Notes: generated by a model from the letters alone, not told the origin. A stretch of DNA of 64,000 nt from a bacterium (GCA_016124945.1 WGMT01000001.1:27421-91420), one strand, 5' to 3'; positions 1 to 8,488 are shown, counted from the first letter of the stretch. Program-made: numbers and translations.

Positions 1-465
1 TTCGCCACGGCTGCCGCCGAACGCGGCGGCGATGAGGACGTCTGGGGCGTAACCGCCATCCCGCACACCACCGACGAACCCGTACAGAATATCTACGGTG
101 GCGATGTGATGATCACCAAGACCACACCCGAACAAGAAGTGGCTGCCTGGCTCTTCATCAAGTGGTACACATCGCCTGAGGTTCAGGCCCGCTGGAGCGA
201 GATCAGCAACTACTTCCCCATTCGTGAGAGCGCCAATGAGTTCATGGGCGACTTGATCGAAAGCCGACCGCAGTATGGTCAGGCGGTTGAACTTCTGCCT
301 TTCACCGCAGCCGAGCCGCAGTTGATCTCCTACACAGCGGTGCGCGATGCCGTCACCACAGCGTTCAACGAGATTATGCAGGGTGCCGACATTCAGACCA
401 CCCTGGACAACCTGACGGTCTTCGCCAACGAGCAGCAGGACACCATGATGAGCGAGTTGCAGTAG
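1..465 (+). CDS. ABC transporter sugar-binding protein, C-terminal part
   Basis: Reading frame open from base 1 to the TAG at 463-465; the start lies outside the window. The visible 154 residues look like the C-terminal lobe of an extracellular solute-binding protein (SBP family 1/8). They include a GGDVMITK strand, a helix with [16 protein letters not shown], an NYFPIRESA stretch and a final helix typical of carbohydrate-binding lipoproteins. The role would be to capture a sugar or oligosaccharide outside the membrane and deliver it to an ABC permease. Permease genes are not visible. A strong terminator follows at 503-527, so this is the last gene of its transcript. Substrate cannot be told. 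Confidence 0.8.
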   Translation, partial: FATAAAERGGDEDVWGVTAIPHTTDEPVQNIYGGDVMITKTTPEQEVAAWLFIKWYTSPEVQARWSEISNYFPIRESANEFMGDLIESRPQYGQAVELLPFTAAEPQLISYTAVRDAVTTAFNEIMQGADIQTTLDNLTVFANEQQDTMMSELQ

Positions 466-502
466 TCGCTTAACAAGTCAGTCAGAAAACGCAACAAAAA
501 TA

Positions 503-527
503 GAGCCATCCCGGCCTGGGATGGCTC
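503..527 (+). terminator. Rho-independent terminator after the binding-protein gene
   Basis: A perfect 10-bp stem (503-512 with 518-527) around a 5-nt loop, preceded by an A tract and followed by ATTTTTG. It ends the solute-binding protein transcript. Its core GCCATCCC/GGGATGGC is shared with the hairpins at 816-856 and 35680-35712. Confidence 0.85.
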
Positions 528-627
528 CATTTTTGTGCCGACACATCAAGTTAAGTGCGAAGAAGGTGCGCCCACGCGGGTTCTACATTGGCATCAATGT
601 CGTTAAGTCGTCTGGATGAGATTGAGT

Positions 628-680
628 GATTAGGAGATTGAGCGATTGGATCAGCAGTTCAATCGCTCAATCTCCTAATC
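628..680. repeat. Inverted microrepeat hairpin (GATT-type units)
   Basis: Left arm 628-648 and right arm 660-680 are perfect 21-bp reverse complements around an 11-nt loop. Each arm is built from 8-bp units containing GATT. Belongs to the family of STRR-like intergenic hairpins found throughout the window. Confidence 0.9.
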
Positions 681-815
681 GAGCCGACCGCAGCGGTCGG
701 CAATCGCTAAGCCTTAACTTAATGATATCGACATGGGAGTAGCCGCACGTAGACGTATTCGCACCGCTATCAGTTGTAATATCTAGCCTATCACGCGCTC
801 AGCGCATCATGAGCA

Positions 816-856
816 AACAAAAATAGCCATCCCGGTTCGGGATGGCTATTTTTGTT
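816..856. terminator. Bidirectional terminator between binding protein and tatC
   Basis: A perfect 19-bp stem (816-834 with 838-856) with a 3-nt loop, an A-rich 5' side and a T-rich 3' side. It would work in both directions and sits just downstream of tatC on the minus strand. Confidence 0.9.
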
Positions 857-932
857 CAGACGGCGAATTCATTCAGCGAGCGTGATTGCCGGAATCATTT
901 CTAAATGTTCAAGTAACCGCAGCGACGAAAGA

Positions 933-1694
933 CTAATCAGAGAAGTCTCTCGGCTCACGCGGCCGGTAGAGGATGTACGCCAGCCCTACGCCTATGAAGT
1001 AAAGGACAATGAGCGGCAACATGACAATCATCATGTTCACCGGATCGATTGTCGGGGTGATGATGGCAGCAATTATCGATGTACCTACAATAGAATGTCG
1101 CCAGTAAGCCAAGAGCTTAGGACCGGTAACAAGCCCAATGCGCGCCAGGAAAGCGATGACTAGCGGTGTCTCAAAGAAGACACCAATCCAAAAGACGATT
1201 CTCGTTACAAAACCGACGTAACGGTCAATCGTCCACTCCTGTTCAATTACGGATCCAAGGAAACTCTGCAAGAAACCAGTAGCCACCGGCAGCATAATCG
1301 TGAACGCAAACCAGGCCCCGATTAAGAAGAGTATCATGATGCCAGGCAGAATCATAAACAGTGTGCGCTTTTCGTGGGGGTAAAGCCCCGGTGCGATAAA
1401 GGCGACAATCTGGTACACGATTACCGGCATAGCGATGACGGCGCCAGACACAAACCCGACACGGAAGAAAATCGCGATCGTGTCCGTCGGCCCGATGGCG
1501 ATGAGGGATTTGCCCACAGGCTCGGTGATGATGGCCAAGAGACGTTCAACAAAAACAAAGCTAACAAGCGTACCAATTAACAAAGCGCCCACAACCCAGA
1601 TCAGGCGTGTGCGCAGTTCACCCAAATGTTCCAGCAATCCCATTCGGCTCTCATCAACGGGATCGTACTGAGGGGCTATTTCGCCCTGGCTCAT
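933..1694 (-). CDS. tatC: Sec-independent protein translocase TatC
   Basis: TatC is the multi-span membrane subunit that recognises the twin-arginine signal peptide and exports folded proteins. The 253-residue length is usual. The N-terminal cytoplasmic segment carries the family motif HLGELRTRL near residue 23. About six hydrophobic segments follow, with the conserved FETPLVI stretch in the middle and TPTIDPVNMMIVMLPLI near the end. The ATG overlaps the stop of the upstream tatA/B gene by 4 bp (ATGA), so the two are translationally coupled. The bidirectional terminator at 816-856 ends the transcript. Confidence 0.95.
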   Translation of the reverse strand: MSQGEIAPQYDPVDESRMGLLEHLGELRTRLIWVVGALLIGTLVSFVFVERLLAIITEPVGKSLIAIGPTDTIAIFFRVGFVSGAVIAMPVIVYQIVAFIAPGLYPHEKRTLFMILPGIMILFLIGAWFAFTIMLPVATGFLQSFLGSVIEQEWTIDRYVGFVTRIVFWIGVFFETPLVIAFLARIGLVTGPKLLAYWRHSIVGTSIIAAIITPTIDPVNMMIVMLPLIVLYFIGVGLAYILYRPREPRDFSD

Positions 1695-2545
1695 AGACTC
1701 TTCTCCTCAGCCGCGGCTTCGTCCACCGGCTTATCGGCCGACTGTTCGTCCGCAGGCTTGGGTCTAGAAACATTCACGTCTTTCGGCGGCGTTTGGCGCG
1801 CCGCAGGGGGTGGCGCAATGGTATTTTCAGGCAGATCATCTTCTGCCGTGGTGGTCACAGATTTGGGCTTGTCGACATTTTCGGCAGAAGGCTGGGCTGT
1901 CTTATTTGCAAAGTAAGCCGATGCCGGGGAGATCTGGTCGTCGGTTGACGGCTGCTTGGGCGTGGGGAGTGGTTTGGCGGCGGCTTTCTCTTCGCCGTTA
2001 TTCGGCTCACCCTTGTCAGAAGAGACAGAATCAATCCCCTGCACTGCTTCAGCGCTGACGTTCGCTTCGGAGTCGCTCACGTCGCCGGTATTTTGTGCAG
2101 CAGAAGCGGCTTTGGCAACAGCGGCAGCCGTCATCTCTGCCGTGTTTACCGTCTCTTCTGCGTTGACGGCTACGTCGGTGGTGGCAGCGGCTGCGGTAGA
2201 TTTTGGCGTAGGCTTCGGGGTAGTGGCCGGTTTTGCGGCAGTGTTAGGCGTGGTCTTTGCAGCGGGTTTGTTAAGCGCCTTATTGACGGGCTTGGTCGCT
2301 TCTTTAATGTCCGACGTGGTTTCGTTCAGCGCCTTTTGAATTTGGCGGCGTGGATCGAGATCCGCAAGGTCGCCAAACTCATCGTTGAACTGACGCGTCA
2401 CATCCGACGTCAAGTCGCGTACCTGACGGACCAAGCCGATAATCTGTCGTAAGACACCGGGCAAGCGCTCGGGCCCGAGAAAGATCAGGGCGAAGATAAT
2501 GATAAAAACGAGTTCAAATATACCGATGCCGAGAAAGCTGTCCAT
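1691..2545 (-). CDS. tatA: Twin-arginine translocase TatA/TatB-type subunit with long tail
   Basis: Residues 1-20 form one hydrophobic span (IFELVFIIIFALIFLG), followed by the hinge GPERLPG and an amphipathic helix to about residue 55. This is the TatA/B architecture. The remaining roughly 200 residues are a low-complexity Ala/Thr/Pro/Lys-rich tail, much longer than in typical TatA (about 60-90 residues) and more like TatB. It should form the export pore or receptor with TatC, which it overlaps by 4 bp. TatA and TatB cannot be separated by eye. The start is the only ATG ahead of the span, and no clear ribosome binding site is seen. Confidence 0.88.
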   Translation of the reverse strand: MDSFLGIGIFELVFIIIFALIFLGPERLPGVLRQIIGLVRQVRDLTSDVTRQFNDEFGDLADLDPRRQIQKALNETTSDIKEATKPVNKALNKPAAKTTPNTAAKPATTPKPTPKSTAAAATTDVAVNAEETVNTAEMTAAAVAKAASAAQNTGDVSDSEANVSAEAVQGIDSVSSDKGEPNNGEEKAAAKPLPTPKQPSTDDQISPASAYFANKTAQPSAENVDKPKSVTTTAEDDLPENTIAPPPAARQTPPKDVNVSRPKPADEQSADKPVDEAAAEEKSL

Positions 2546-2617
2546 AAGCGTTGATAAGTCCGAATAGACCGGGCTGCTGCTGCCGGTACCCTAGGCACAA
2601 AGGAAGATGAAAGCAGG

Positions 2618-3148
2618 TCAGCCTTGGTCGGGTGAAATTTCGGCCAACGCCGTCCCTAAGACGCCGTTGACAAAGCGTGGACTGCTGTCGCTGCCGAAAA
2701 TCTTGGCCAGTTCCACAGCTTCGTTGATCACCACCTTAGGCGGCGCGTCCGAATCGGGGCTGAGCAATTCAAAGATCGACAGACGCAGGATGTTACGATC
2801 GATCACAGCCAGTTGTTGCACCGGCCAATCAGGGGCATAACGACCAATCAATTGATCCAGATCAGCCAGGTTTTCAATGACACCGCCGATCAGCCAACGC
2901 AGGAAATTGAGCCCATCATCTTCTAATTTCGTCTCAGCCTGCCGAGCATCAAGGACACGTCCTGGCTTGTGTTGCGTGGTATCAATTTCGTAAAGAACCT
3001 GCAACGCAACTTGCCGAGCCCTGTGTCGCGTACGGATCTGTTGGGTGCGCGTTTCGTCGTCACGCGCCATCGGTCGGCGTTTCGGAGTCGAGCGGTTTCC
3101 CTGCGGTGGCACTTGCTCATCTGGGGATTGCTGAGAGTTTCCAGCCAT
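2618..3148 (-). CDS. nusB: Transcription antitermination protein NusB
   Basis: NusB binds boxA RNA with NusE (S10) and supports rRNA antitermination. The NusB fold starts near residue 50 with ARQVALQVLYEID and ends with VVINEAVELAKIFG and FVNGVLG, both family hallmarks. A polar N-terminal extension of about 45 residues precedes it. I chose the ATG at 3148 (MAGNSQQ); a TTG 24 bp upstream is possible, but neither has a strong ribosome binding site. It lies between fabG and the tat genes on the same strand, probably in one transcription unit. Confidence 0.92.
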   Translation of the reverse strand: MAGNSQQSPDEQVPPQGNRSTPKRRPMARDDETRTQQIRTRHRARQVALQVLYEIDTTQHKPGRVLDARQAETKLEDDGLNFLRWLIGGVIENLADLDQLIGRYAPDWPVQQLAVIDRNILRLSIFELLSPDSDAPPKVVINEAVELAKIFGSDSSPRFVNGVLGTALAEISPDQG

Positions 3149-3215
3149 GAAATCGTTCTTTATCCAATTCAATAATATATCTGCAAATGCGCACCTACAA
3201 ATGTATATCTCTAAC

Positions 3216-3962
3216 TTACTGCATTACCAGTCCGCCGTCGACGGTGAGGACATGACCGGTGATAAAGCCGGATCGTTCGCTGGCCAGGAAGGCTACAGCC
3301 CAGGCAATCTCTTCGGGCTCACCCAACCGGCCAACCGGCGTAGCGGCGATGGTCTGCGCCCGCTGCTCCTCGGTGAGGACGTCGGTGAGCGCCGTGGGGA
3401 CGAAACCAGGCGCCACCGCGTTGACAGTGATATTGCGGCTACCCACTTCTTTGGCAAGGCTCTTGGTAAAGCCAATGATCCCCGCTTTGCTGGCGGCGTA
3501 GTTGGTCTGCCCCGCCTGACCGGCAATCCCCACAACACTGGTAATGTTGATGATCCGCCCCCAGCGCGCCCGCAGCATCTTGCGCAGGGCGGCTTTGGTC
3601 ACATAAAAGACACTGTTGAGGTTGGTCTGGATCACCCGTTCCCAATCTTCGGGCTTCATGCTGAGGAGTAGCGTGTCCGCCGTGGTGCCGGCATTGTTAA
3701 CCAGGATACCGATGACACCGAGGCTCTCTTCCACCTCTTTAACCAGAGTCTGCGCCGATTCCAGATCGCTGACATCGGCTTTGAAGAGGCGACAAGTGCC
3801 ACCTGCTTCACGGATCTGTGCAGCAACTTGATCTGCGCCGTCCTGGTTGCCGCGGTAGTGGATGGCCACGGTTGCGCCCTGCGTCGCCAATTCCTTGGCA
3901 ATGGCTGCGCCGATGCCGCTACTGCTACCAGTGACCAACGCCACCTTGCCCGAAAACTCCAT
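3216..3962 (-). CDS. fabG: 3-oxoacyl-ACP reductase FabG
   Basis: Short-chain dehydrogenase that reduces 3-oxoacyl-ACP with NADPH in fatty acid elongation. The cofactor glycine motif TGSSSGIG is at residues 11-18 and NNAG at 89-92. The catalytic residues Asn114, Ser142, Tyr155 and Lys159 are all present (NYAASKAG). The 248-residue length is standard. The ATG at 3962 has a GAGG ribosome binding site about 8 bases upstream. fabD lies upstream on the same strand, supporting fatty acid synthesis rather than another dehydrogenase role. Confidence 0.95.
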   Translation of the reverse strand: MEFSGKVALVTGSSSGIGAAIAKELATQGATVAIHYRGNQDGADQVAAQIREAGGTCRLFKADVSDLESAQTLVKEVEESLGVIGILVNNAGTTADTLLLSMKPEDWERVIQTNLNSVFYVTKAALRKMLRARWGRIINITSVVGIAGQAGQTNYAASKAGIIGFTKSLAKEVGSRNITVNAVAPGFVPTALTDVLTEEQRAQTIAATPVGRLGEPEEIAWAVAFLASERSGFITGHVLTVDGGLVMQ

Positions 3963-4173
3963 CGTCGTGCCTCACTCAAAGGTGGAATTTAAAGAATTCG
4001 CCAAACCATGTAGGCATTATACCGCACATGGGGAAGAGAGTCGAAAGCGAAATGCGAAACCGTGAGGGGGAAATGAGTAACGAGTCAATGTCACAAGTTA
4101 AGGATGGACGACAGACGACAGTAGAAGTGACTTCGCATGTTACCTGCAAACCTGCAACAGTCGGCCACACTGC

Positions 4174-5166
4174 TTAACTTATTGAGTTGTTACTCATTAC
4201 GCTCTTTCGGAACGCGTCTACGCCCACGGCATCTGCCACATTGATCCGTTCGGCATCGCGCGCAATGCGCTTGATCAACCCGGTAAGGACGTTGCCTGGC
4301 CCGATTTCGGCGAAGACGGTGACCCCTGCGTCTACGGCACGCTGCATTGAGCCTGTCCACTTGACGCTACCAGTAAGTTGCGCCGCCAGTTCGTCTACAA
4401 TCGCAGCCGGTTCGGTGATGGCATCGGTTGACGTGTTCGCCAGCAGCGGCGCAATTGGCGGTTGAATCGCTGTCGCTTCAATAGCGGCCCGCAATTGACC
4501 AGCCACAGGCGCCATCAATGGGCTGTGCGAAGCGATACTTACATCCAACGGCACCACTTTGCGAGCACCGGCGGCCTGTAAGGCGGCCATTGCCGCTTCC
4601 ATCGCTGTGGCGTCGCCCGAAATAACAATCTGGCCAGGGCAATTGTCGTTGGCAATTTGTACCAACCCACTACTAGTCGCAGCGGCATCGGCGCAAGCCT
4701 GCGCCACCACATCTTCATCTAATCCCAGGACGGCGGCCATGCGGCCCGGCGCCACCTGACCAGCTTCTGTCATCAACCGTCCTCGCTCGCGGACAAGACG
4801 CAGCCCGTCGGCAAAGGAAATACTGTTCGCAGCCACCAGCGCGCTATACTCGCCCAAACTATGGCCCGCAAAGAAAAGTGGACGAGGCATCGTCCCCATT
4901 TCACTCTGCAGTACACGCAGTGTGGCGATGCTGGCAGCGAGCAGCGCCGGCTGGGCATTGATCGTTGCCGTCAATGCTTCAGCGGGGCCTTCGGCGCAAA
5001 GTGTGCTCAGAGAGAAGGCAAGGATGTCATCAGCTTCTTGCAGCGTTTGGCGCGCCACAGGGAACTGTGCAGCCAACGCCTGCGCCATGCCCACATGCTG
5101 ACTTCCCTGACCTGGAAAAATCAATGCCAGGGGAAAGGTTTCGTCACTGTATTGAAATTCAGCCAT
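4174..5166 (-). CDS. fabD: Malonyl-CoA:ACP transacylase FabD
   Basis: FabD loads malonyl groups from CoA onto acyl carrier protein. GQGSQ is at residues 19-23, the nucleophile motif GHSLGEYSA has Ser103, and a catalytic His lies in ASHSPLM. The C-terminal EIGPGNVLTGLIKR motif is present. I start at the ATG of MAEFQYS (5166). The frame is open for 25 more codons to a TTG, but that stretch overlaps the rpmF terminator hairpin. The acpP, plsX and fabH genes that often accompany fabD and fabG are not here; the 211-bp gap to fabG contains no acyl carrier protein frame. Confidence 0.95.
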   Translation of the reverse strand: MAEFQYSDETFPLALIFPGQGSQHVGMAQALAAQFPVARQTLQEADDILAFSLSTLCAEGPAEALTATINAQPALLAASIATLRVLQSEMGTMPRPLFFAGHSLGEYSALVAANSISFADGLRLVRERGRLMTEAGQVAPGRMAAVLGLDEDVVAQACADAAATSSGLVQIANDNCPGQIVISGDATAMEAAMAALQAAGARKVVPLDVSIASHSPLMAPVAGQLRAAIEATAIQPPIAPLLANTSTDAITEPAAIVDELAAQLTGSVKWTGSMQRAVDAGVTVFAEIGPGNVLTGLIKRIARDAERINVADAVGVDAFRKSVMSNNSIS

Positions 5167-5215
5167 GATTAATTGCCGTTTAAGGTGGGGTGAAACGCAA
5201 TTTGTACAAACAAGA

Positions 5216-5250
5216 AACAGGGGATTGAGGCACATGCCCAATCCCCTGTT
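5216..5250 (-). terminator. Terminator after rpmF
   Basis: A 12-bp perfect stem (5216-5227 with 5239-5250) and an 11-nt loop, followed on the minus strand by a T-rich run. It lies directly after rpmF and ahead of fabD, so fabD probably has its own promoter or depends on readthrough. Confidence 0.65.
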
Positions 5251-5272
5251 GTCTATCTATGCGGAATACAAC

Positions 5273-5467
5273 TTAGGCGACGGCTTCGTCGACGTCAACC
5301 ACCTGCAAGCGCCCCATGTATGTGCCACAGCTCGGGCAGACACGGTGAGGCAGTGAGGGCTTGCCACACTGTGCGCACTTCACCAGATTGGGCGTGCCCA
5401 ACGCGTCATGTGCACGGCGACGATCACGGCGGCCTTTGCTGATTTTTCGTTTTGGTAGCGGTCCCAT
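5273..5467 (-). CDS. rpmF: 50S ribosomal protein L32
   Basis: A 64-residue zinc-ribbon form of L32. It has the basic N-terminus with KRKISKGRRDRRRAH, then Cys31-x2-Cys34 and Cys44-x2-Cys47 for zinc. This is the C+ type; zinc-independent paralogues lack these cysteines. The ATG has an AAGGAG ribosome binding site. It follows yceD on the same strand, the classical yceD-rpmF pair. Confidence 0.97.
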   Translation of the reverse strand: MGPLPKRKISKGRRDRRRAHDALGTPNLVKCAQCGKPSLPHRVCPSCGTYMGRLQVVDVDEAVA

Positions 5468-5524
5468 TTTGAGTTCTCCTTGACCTTAAAACAACAACAA
5501 AATAACAACAATTTTGCGTCAAAA

Positions 5525-5548
5525 TGCCGGGGCTGACTACCCCCGGCA
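5525..5548 (-). terminator. Hairpin between yceD and rpmF
   Basis: An 8-bp GC-rich stem (5525-5532 with 5541-5548) with an 8-nt loop, followed on the minus strand by TTTT. It may attenuate transcription between yceD and rpmF or protect an RNA end. Confidence 0.5.
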
Positions 5549-5551
5549 CTT

Positions 5552-5631
5552 TCTCTTTACAATTCAATCTCTTTACAATTCAATCTCTTTACAATTCAAT
5601 CTCTTTACAATTCAATCTCTTTACAATTCAA
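5552..5631. repeat. Five tandem copies of a 16-bp unit
   Basis: Unit TCTCTTTACAATTCAA occurs five times without a mismatch between yceD and rpmF. It is non-coding and AT-rich, and is likely to vary in copy number between strains. The same period appears in the array at 40472-40598. Confidence 0.95.
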
Positions 5632-5668
5632 CCGACTTTGACCCTAGCACCGAAATCAGAAGCAAAAT

Positions 5669-6262
5669 CTAGCGCTTTCGTTTCGGTTCGGCATCGTCTT
5701 GTTTGAGCGCCAACAGAGCGGCCCAACGGGGATCGATAACTTCACCATCCACCGTTTCTTCAACCAAGTCGCTGTGTACTTCTTTAATCTCTTGCAGGCG
5801 CACGGCAAAGTAAGGACAGTTGGCCGGATCCTCAAACATACAGCCTGGATACATCGGCAAGGCCAGCCAAATATTCTGACGAACCACCTCAGATGCATCG
5901 AGAATGTGATGATCATCGATGATGAGTGCAGCGTCGCTGAGTTCTTCCTGTTGCCCCTTAAACTCCTGAGGCATTAAAAACCGTCCGGTCTCCACATCGG
6001 TCAGCGGACGGAAACTTTCTTCAAAGTGGAAGGAAACCGGCGTTTCTACCGGTTCCAGACAGCGATTACAGCTTACTTCTAACGAAATCGACAGGTCCCC
6101 TATCACCAATACACCACTGTGTGTCCGCAAGAGCTTAACCAAGCCAGTAAGTGGTGAAACGGGAATGAGCCCAGGATCAAGCCCTTCGATTTCCTCATTC
6201 AGCTCATACTCCCGAGTAGCCCCAATCGGCTGTTTCAGAAGCTGAGCAACGTTGAATTCCAT
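5669..6262 (-). CDS. yceD: YceD-type DUF177 protein
   Basis: DUF177 family protein, linked in bacteria and plants to 23S rRNA accumulation and often paired with rpmF, as here. The core has LEVSCNRCLEPVETPV (a Cys-x2-Cys pair near residues 65-68), then an acidic central stretch and the late motif ANCPYFAVRLQ. Length 197 is typical for the family. The ATG at 6262 has an AAGGAG ribosome binding site. The divergent partner is sufR, so both promoters lie in 6263-6732. Confidence 0.88.
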   Translation of the reverse strand: MEFNVAQLLKQPIGATREYELNEEIEGLDPGLIPVSPLTGLVKLLRTHSGVLVIGDLSISLEVSCNRCLEPVETPVSFHFEESFRPLTDVETGRFLMPQEFKGQQEELSDAALIIDDHHILDASEVVRQNIWLALPMYPGCMFEDPANCPYFAVRLQEIKEVHSDLVEETVDGEVIDPRWAALLALKQDDAEPKRKR

Positions 6263-6732
6263 TGTTAAACTCCTTCAATGTCCGGCACGGTTTTCCAACG
6301 ACGGCAGCTAAGTTAGGGCAAGATGAGTAGCGCAGATAGCACTCCTTTCTGTTGCGCCCAATGGCAAAGCACCGGTGGCTCCCAACGGACAGATGAACAT
6401 TATACGATTGGGGCAAGTTCCTGTCAAAAAGGAGGCCCCGATTCGGGCACTGAAGTTATTGTGCGCCGAATGTTCCTCAAAAACGTTGTTCAAGAATTGT
6501 CCAGGCACGTAGAAACGGGAAATTGATTGAGGCCGAGGCCGATGATACACTAAACAGGTTTGTCTAGCTCAAAAGAGTTTTTACACATAAAACAATTAAA
6601 ACACTCAGAATTGACAAAACCCCTGCGGCAATGGTAAAGTCTGGACATGCAGTTGTGCAGTCTCGCTTTTTCAAGAAACCACATTTGGGCTTCGATTGCA
6701 GTGTCGCTCTTTACCATTTCACAGGAAGACGA
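6263..6732. promoter_or_regulatory. Divergent promoter region yceD / sufR
   Basis: 470 bp with no gene. A sigma-70-like promoter for sufR can be seen: TTGACA at 6611-6616, an 18-bp spacer and TAAAGT at 6635-6640. The sequence around it is AT-rich. An open frame extends upstream of the chosen sufR start, but it begins inside the promoter and is not favoured. Confidence 0.6.
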
Positions 6733-7434
6733 ATGGTCACCGCTTCGTTTCAAGACAAAAATTCGCCGGCCTGGCAAATCGTTGAACATTTGCAACGTCA
6801 CCATTCGGCGACGATCAAAGATCTAGAGCAGATGTTGGGCGTCACCACCACCGCCGTTCGCCAGCATTTGCGTACGCTACAATTGGAAGGCTACATCGAC
6901 CGCGCCACGGTTCATTCAGGTGTAGGACGGCCACATCACGAGTATGTCCTCACCGATGCAGCACGTGAACTGTTTGCCTGTCATTGCGACGATCTGGCGT
7001 TGACCATGCTCCAAGAGATGTTTGAGATGGTGGGGCCAGAACAAGTTTCAACTTTATTAGAACGGGTGAGCAGTCGGCTGGCAGCTCGCTATGCCGATAG
7101 CGTGACCGCCGAAGCACTCGGTCATCGAGTTGAACAGATGGCAGGCGTGCTCAACCGGCAGGGTATTCTTACCGATGTCCTGGCGCAAGACGAGAATACC
7201 ATTATTCTCAAAACGTACAACTGTCCCTACCATGAATTAGCCCAGGAACATCGGGAGATTTGTGAGATGGATCAAGACATGCTTCAGCGGGTATTGGGTA
7301 GTAGTGTGTCCCTCAGTGCTTGTCTCATGGACGGCGACGGCGGTTGTTCCTTTGTGGTGAAACGCAATGGTAACCATGTCACGAAAGAGGGTGCAAGCAT
7401 CCCATCCGAAGATCCTCACTTTCAGAGAGAGTGA
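6733..7434 (+). CDS. sufR: SufR-like iron-sulfur transcriptional regulator
   Basis: Winged-helix regulator of the SufR family, which holds an Fe-S cluster and represses suf genes when clusters are sufficient. The helix-turn-helix spans about residues 25-50 (TIKDLEQMLGVTTTAVRQHL), and a wing with GVGRPHHEY follows. C-terminal cysteines Cys164, Cys177, Cys197 and Cys205 (NCPYHELA, REICEMD) match the cluster-binding region of the family. The ATG at 6733 is preceded by AGGAAG; a longer frame from 6631 overlaps the promoter. It lies just upstream of sufC on the same strand, the expected position for the regulator. Confidence 0.88.
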   Translation: MVTASFQDKNSPAWQIVEHLQRHHSATIKDLEQMLGVTTTAVRQHLRTLQLEGYIDRATVHSGVGRPHHEYVLTDAARELFACHCDDLALTMLQEMFEMVGPEQVSTLLERVSSRLAARYADSVTAEALGHRVEQMAGVLNRQGILTDVLAQDENTIILKTYNCPYHELAQEHREICEMDQDMLQRVLGSSVSLSACLMDGDGGCSFVVKRNGNHVTKEGASIPSEDPHFQRE

Positions 7435-7524
7435 ACCAAGAAAGCAGATGACAGTGTAATCAACTGCACTTGCTAACCGGCCGATGATGAATACGCTAGA
7501 AATGTATTTCGTCAGTTTCATTTT

Positions 7525-7540
7525 GGCGCAGTGTTGCGCC
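7525..7540. promoter_or_regulatory. Palindrome between sufR and sufC
   Basis: GGCGCA, a 4-nt loop and TGCGCC (7525-7530 with 7535-7540). It sits about 40 bp upstream of the predicted sufC -10 box, so it could be a SufR operator. A short hairpin ending the sufR message is the alternative, though no T run follows. Confidence 0.4.
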
Positions 7541-7556
7541 GCGAATTGTTCATAAC

Positions 7557-7585
7557 TTTTGGTACACCATTTTCCAGTCTATAAT
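7557..7585 (+). promoter_or_regulatory. Predicted promoter of the suf operon
   Basis: A perfect TATAAT -10 box at 7580-7585. A weak -35 match (TTTTGG, 7557-7562) lies 17 bp upstream, which fits an activated or repressed promoter. The sufC start is 38 bp downstream with an AAGGAG ribosome binding site. Confidence 0.6.
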
Positions 7586-7622
7586 TTGTTGTTCTGTCCA
7601 TTTCAGAAGGAGTTAAGAGGCA

Positions 7623-8432
7623 ATGAGCGTTCTAGAAATTCGCAACTTGCATGCAACCGTAGGAGAGACTGAGATCCTCAAAGGCGTCGATCTGACCCTG
7701 CGCAGCGGTGAAATTCACGCGCTGATGGGGCCTAACGGTTCGGGCAAGTCGACGTTGGCCTACGTCATCGCCGGCCACCCACACTATGAGATCACCGAAG
7801 GCGATATTTTGATTGACGGTGAGAGTATCATCGAAATGGAAGCCGACGAGCGAACCCGCGCCGGCATTTTCCTGGCCTTCCAATACCCCGTGGCTGTGCC
7901 TGGTGTCAGTGTGGCGAACTTCCTGCGCACCGCCGTCTCGAATGTGCGTGGTTACACCGAACGCCGCGAAGAGAAAGAAAGTGGTGTCATCGGCAGCAAT
8001 TTGATGCCCATGCGTGAGTTCCGCCGTGAACTGAATCAGAAGATGCAAGAGTACAACGTCGATCCGAGCTTTGCTCGCCGCTACCTCAACGACGGCTTCT
8101 CGGGTGGCGAAAAGAAGCGCACCGAAGTGTTGCAAATGGCCATGCTTGAGCCCAAGTTCGGTATCCTTGATGAATCCGACTCCGGGCTCGATATCGACGC
8201 ACTTAAAGTCGTGGCCGATGGGATCAACAAACTTGCCACCGAGGATCGCGGCTTTTTGATGATCACCCACTACCAGCGCCTGTTAAATTACGTCAAGCCC
8301 ACTTATGTCAGCATTTTCCATGGCGGTCGTATTGTAATGACCGGCGGCCCCGAAGTTGCCCACATGCTCGAAGAAAAGGGCTATGGCTGGGTAGAAGCAG
8401 AATTTGCCGACAAAGAACCTGTGTCTGCGTAA
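7623..8432 (+). CDS. sufC: Fe-S assembly ATPase SufC
   Basis: ABC-type ATPase that drives the SufB-SufC-SufD scaffold. Walker A GPNGSGKS is at residues 36-43. The ABC signature in SufC form is FSGGEKKRTE, and Walker B ILDESDSGLD with its acidic residue follows. A conserved His is in MITHYQRLL. The 269-residue length fits. A strong AAGGAG ribosome binding site precedes the ATG. First gene of the suf operon, followed by sufB and sufD. Confidence 0.97.
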   Translation: MSVLEIRNLHATVGETEILKGVDLTLRSGEIHALMGPNGSGKSTLAYVIAGHPHYEITEGDILIDGESIIEMEADERTRAGIFLAFQYPVAVPGVSVANFLRTAVSNVRGYTERREEKESGVIGSNLMPMREFRRELNQKMQEYNVDPSFARRYLNDGFSGGEKKRTEVLQMAMLEPKFGILDESDSGLDIDALKVVADGINKLATEDRGFLMITHYQRLLNYVKPTYVSIFHGGRIVMTGGPEVAHMLEEKGYGWVEAEFADKEPVSA

Positions 8433-8440
8433 AGAATAGA

Positions 8441-8488
8441 GTTAGCGATTGGAGATGAGGTGATTGGGGATTAAGCGATTAGGGATCG
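8441..8488. repeat. GATT-unit microrepeat between sufC and sufB
   Basis: A one-sided array of units containing GATTGG, GATTAA and GATTAG at 7-10 bp steps. No good inverted partner is seen in the gap. Related to the GATT-type hairpins at 628, 12855 and 28358. Confidence 0.7.

Larger units (their letters stand above)
466..932. other. Gene-free spacer with repeats and two terminators
   Basis: No credible coding frame. It holds the terminator at 503-527, the inverted microrepeat at 628-680, a 7-bp hairpin at 684-700 (CCGACCG/CGGTCGG) and the long bidirectional terminator at 816-856. The two flanking genes converge here. Confidence 0.7.

Noticed and set aside
3963..4173. An acpP gene between fabD and fabG
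   Set aside because: No frame contains the DSL motif or a suitable length.
5524..5706. 60-codon plus-strand frame over the 16-bp array
   Set aside because: It is a by-product of the tandem repeat, which keeps a frame open, and lies antisense to the end of yceD.
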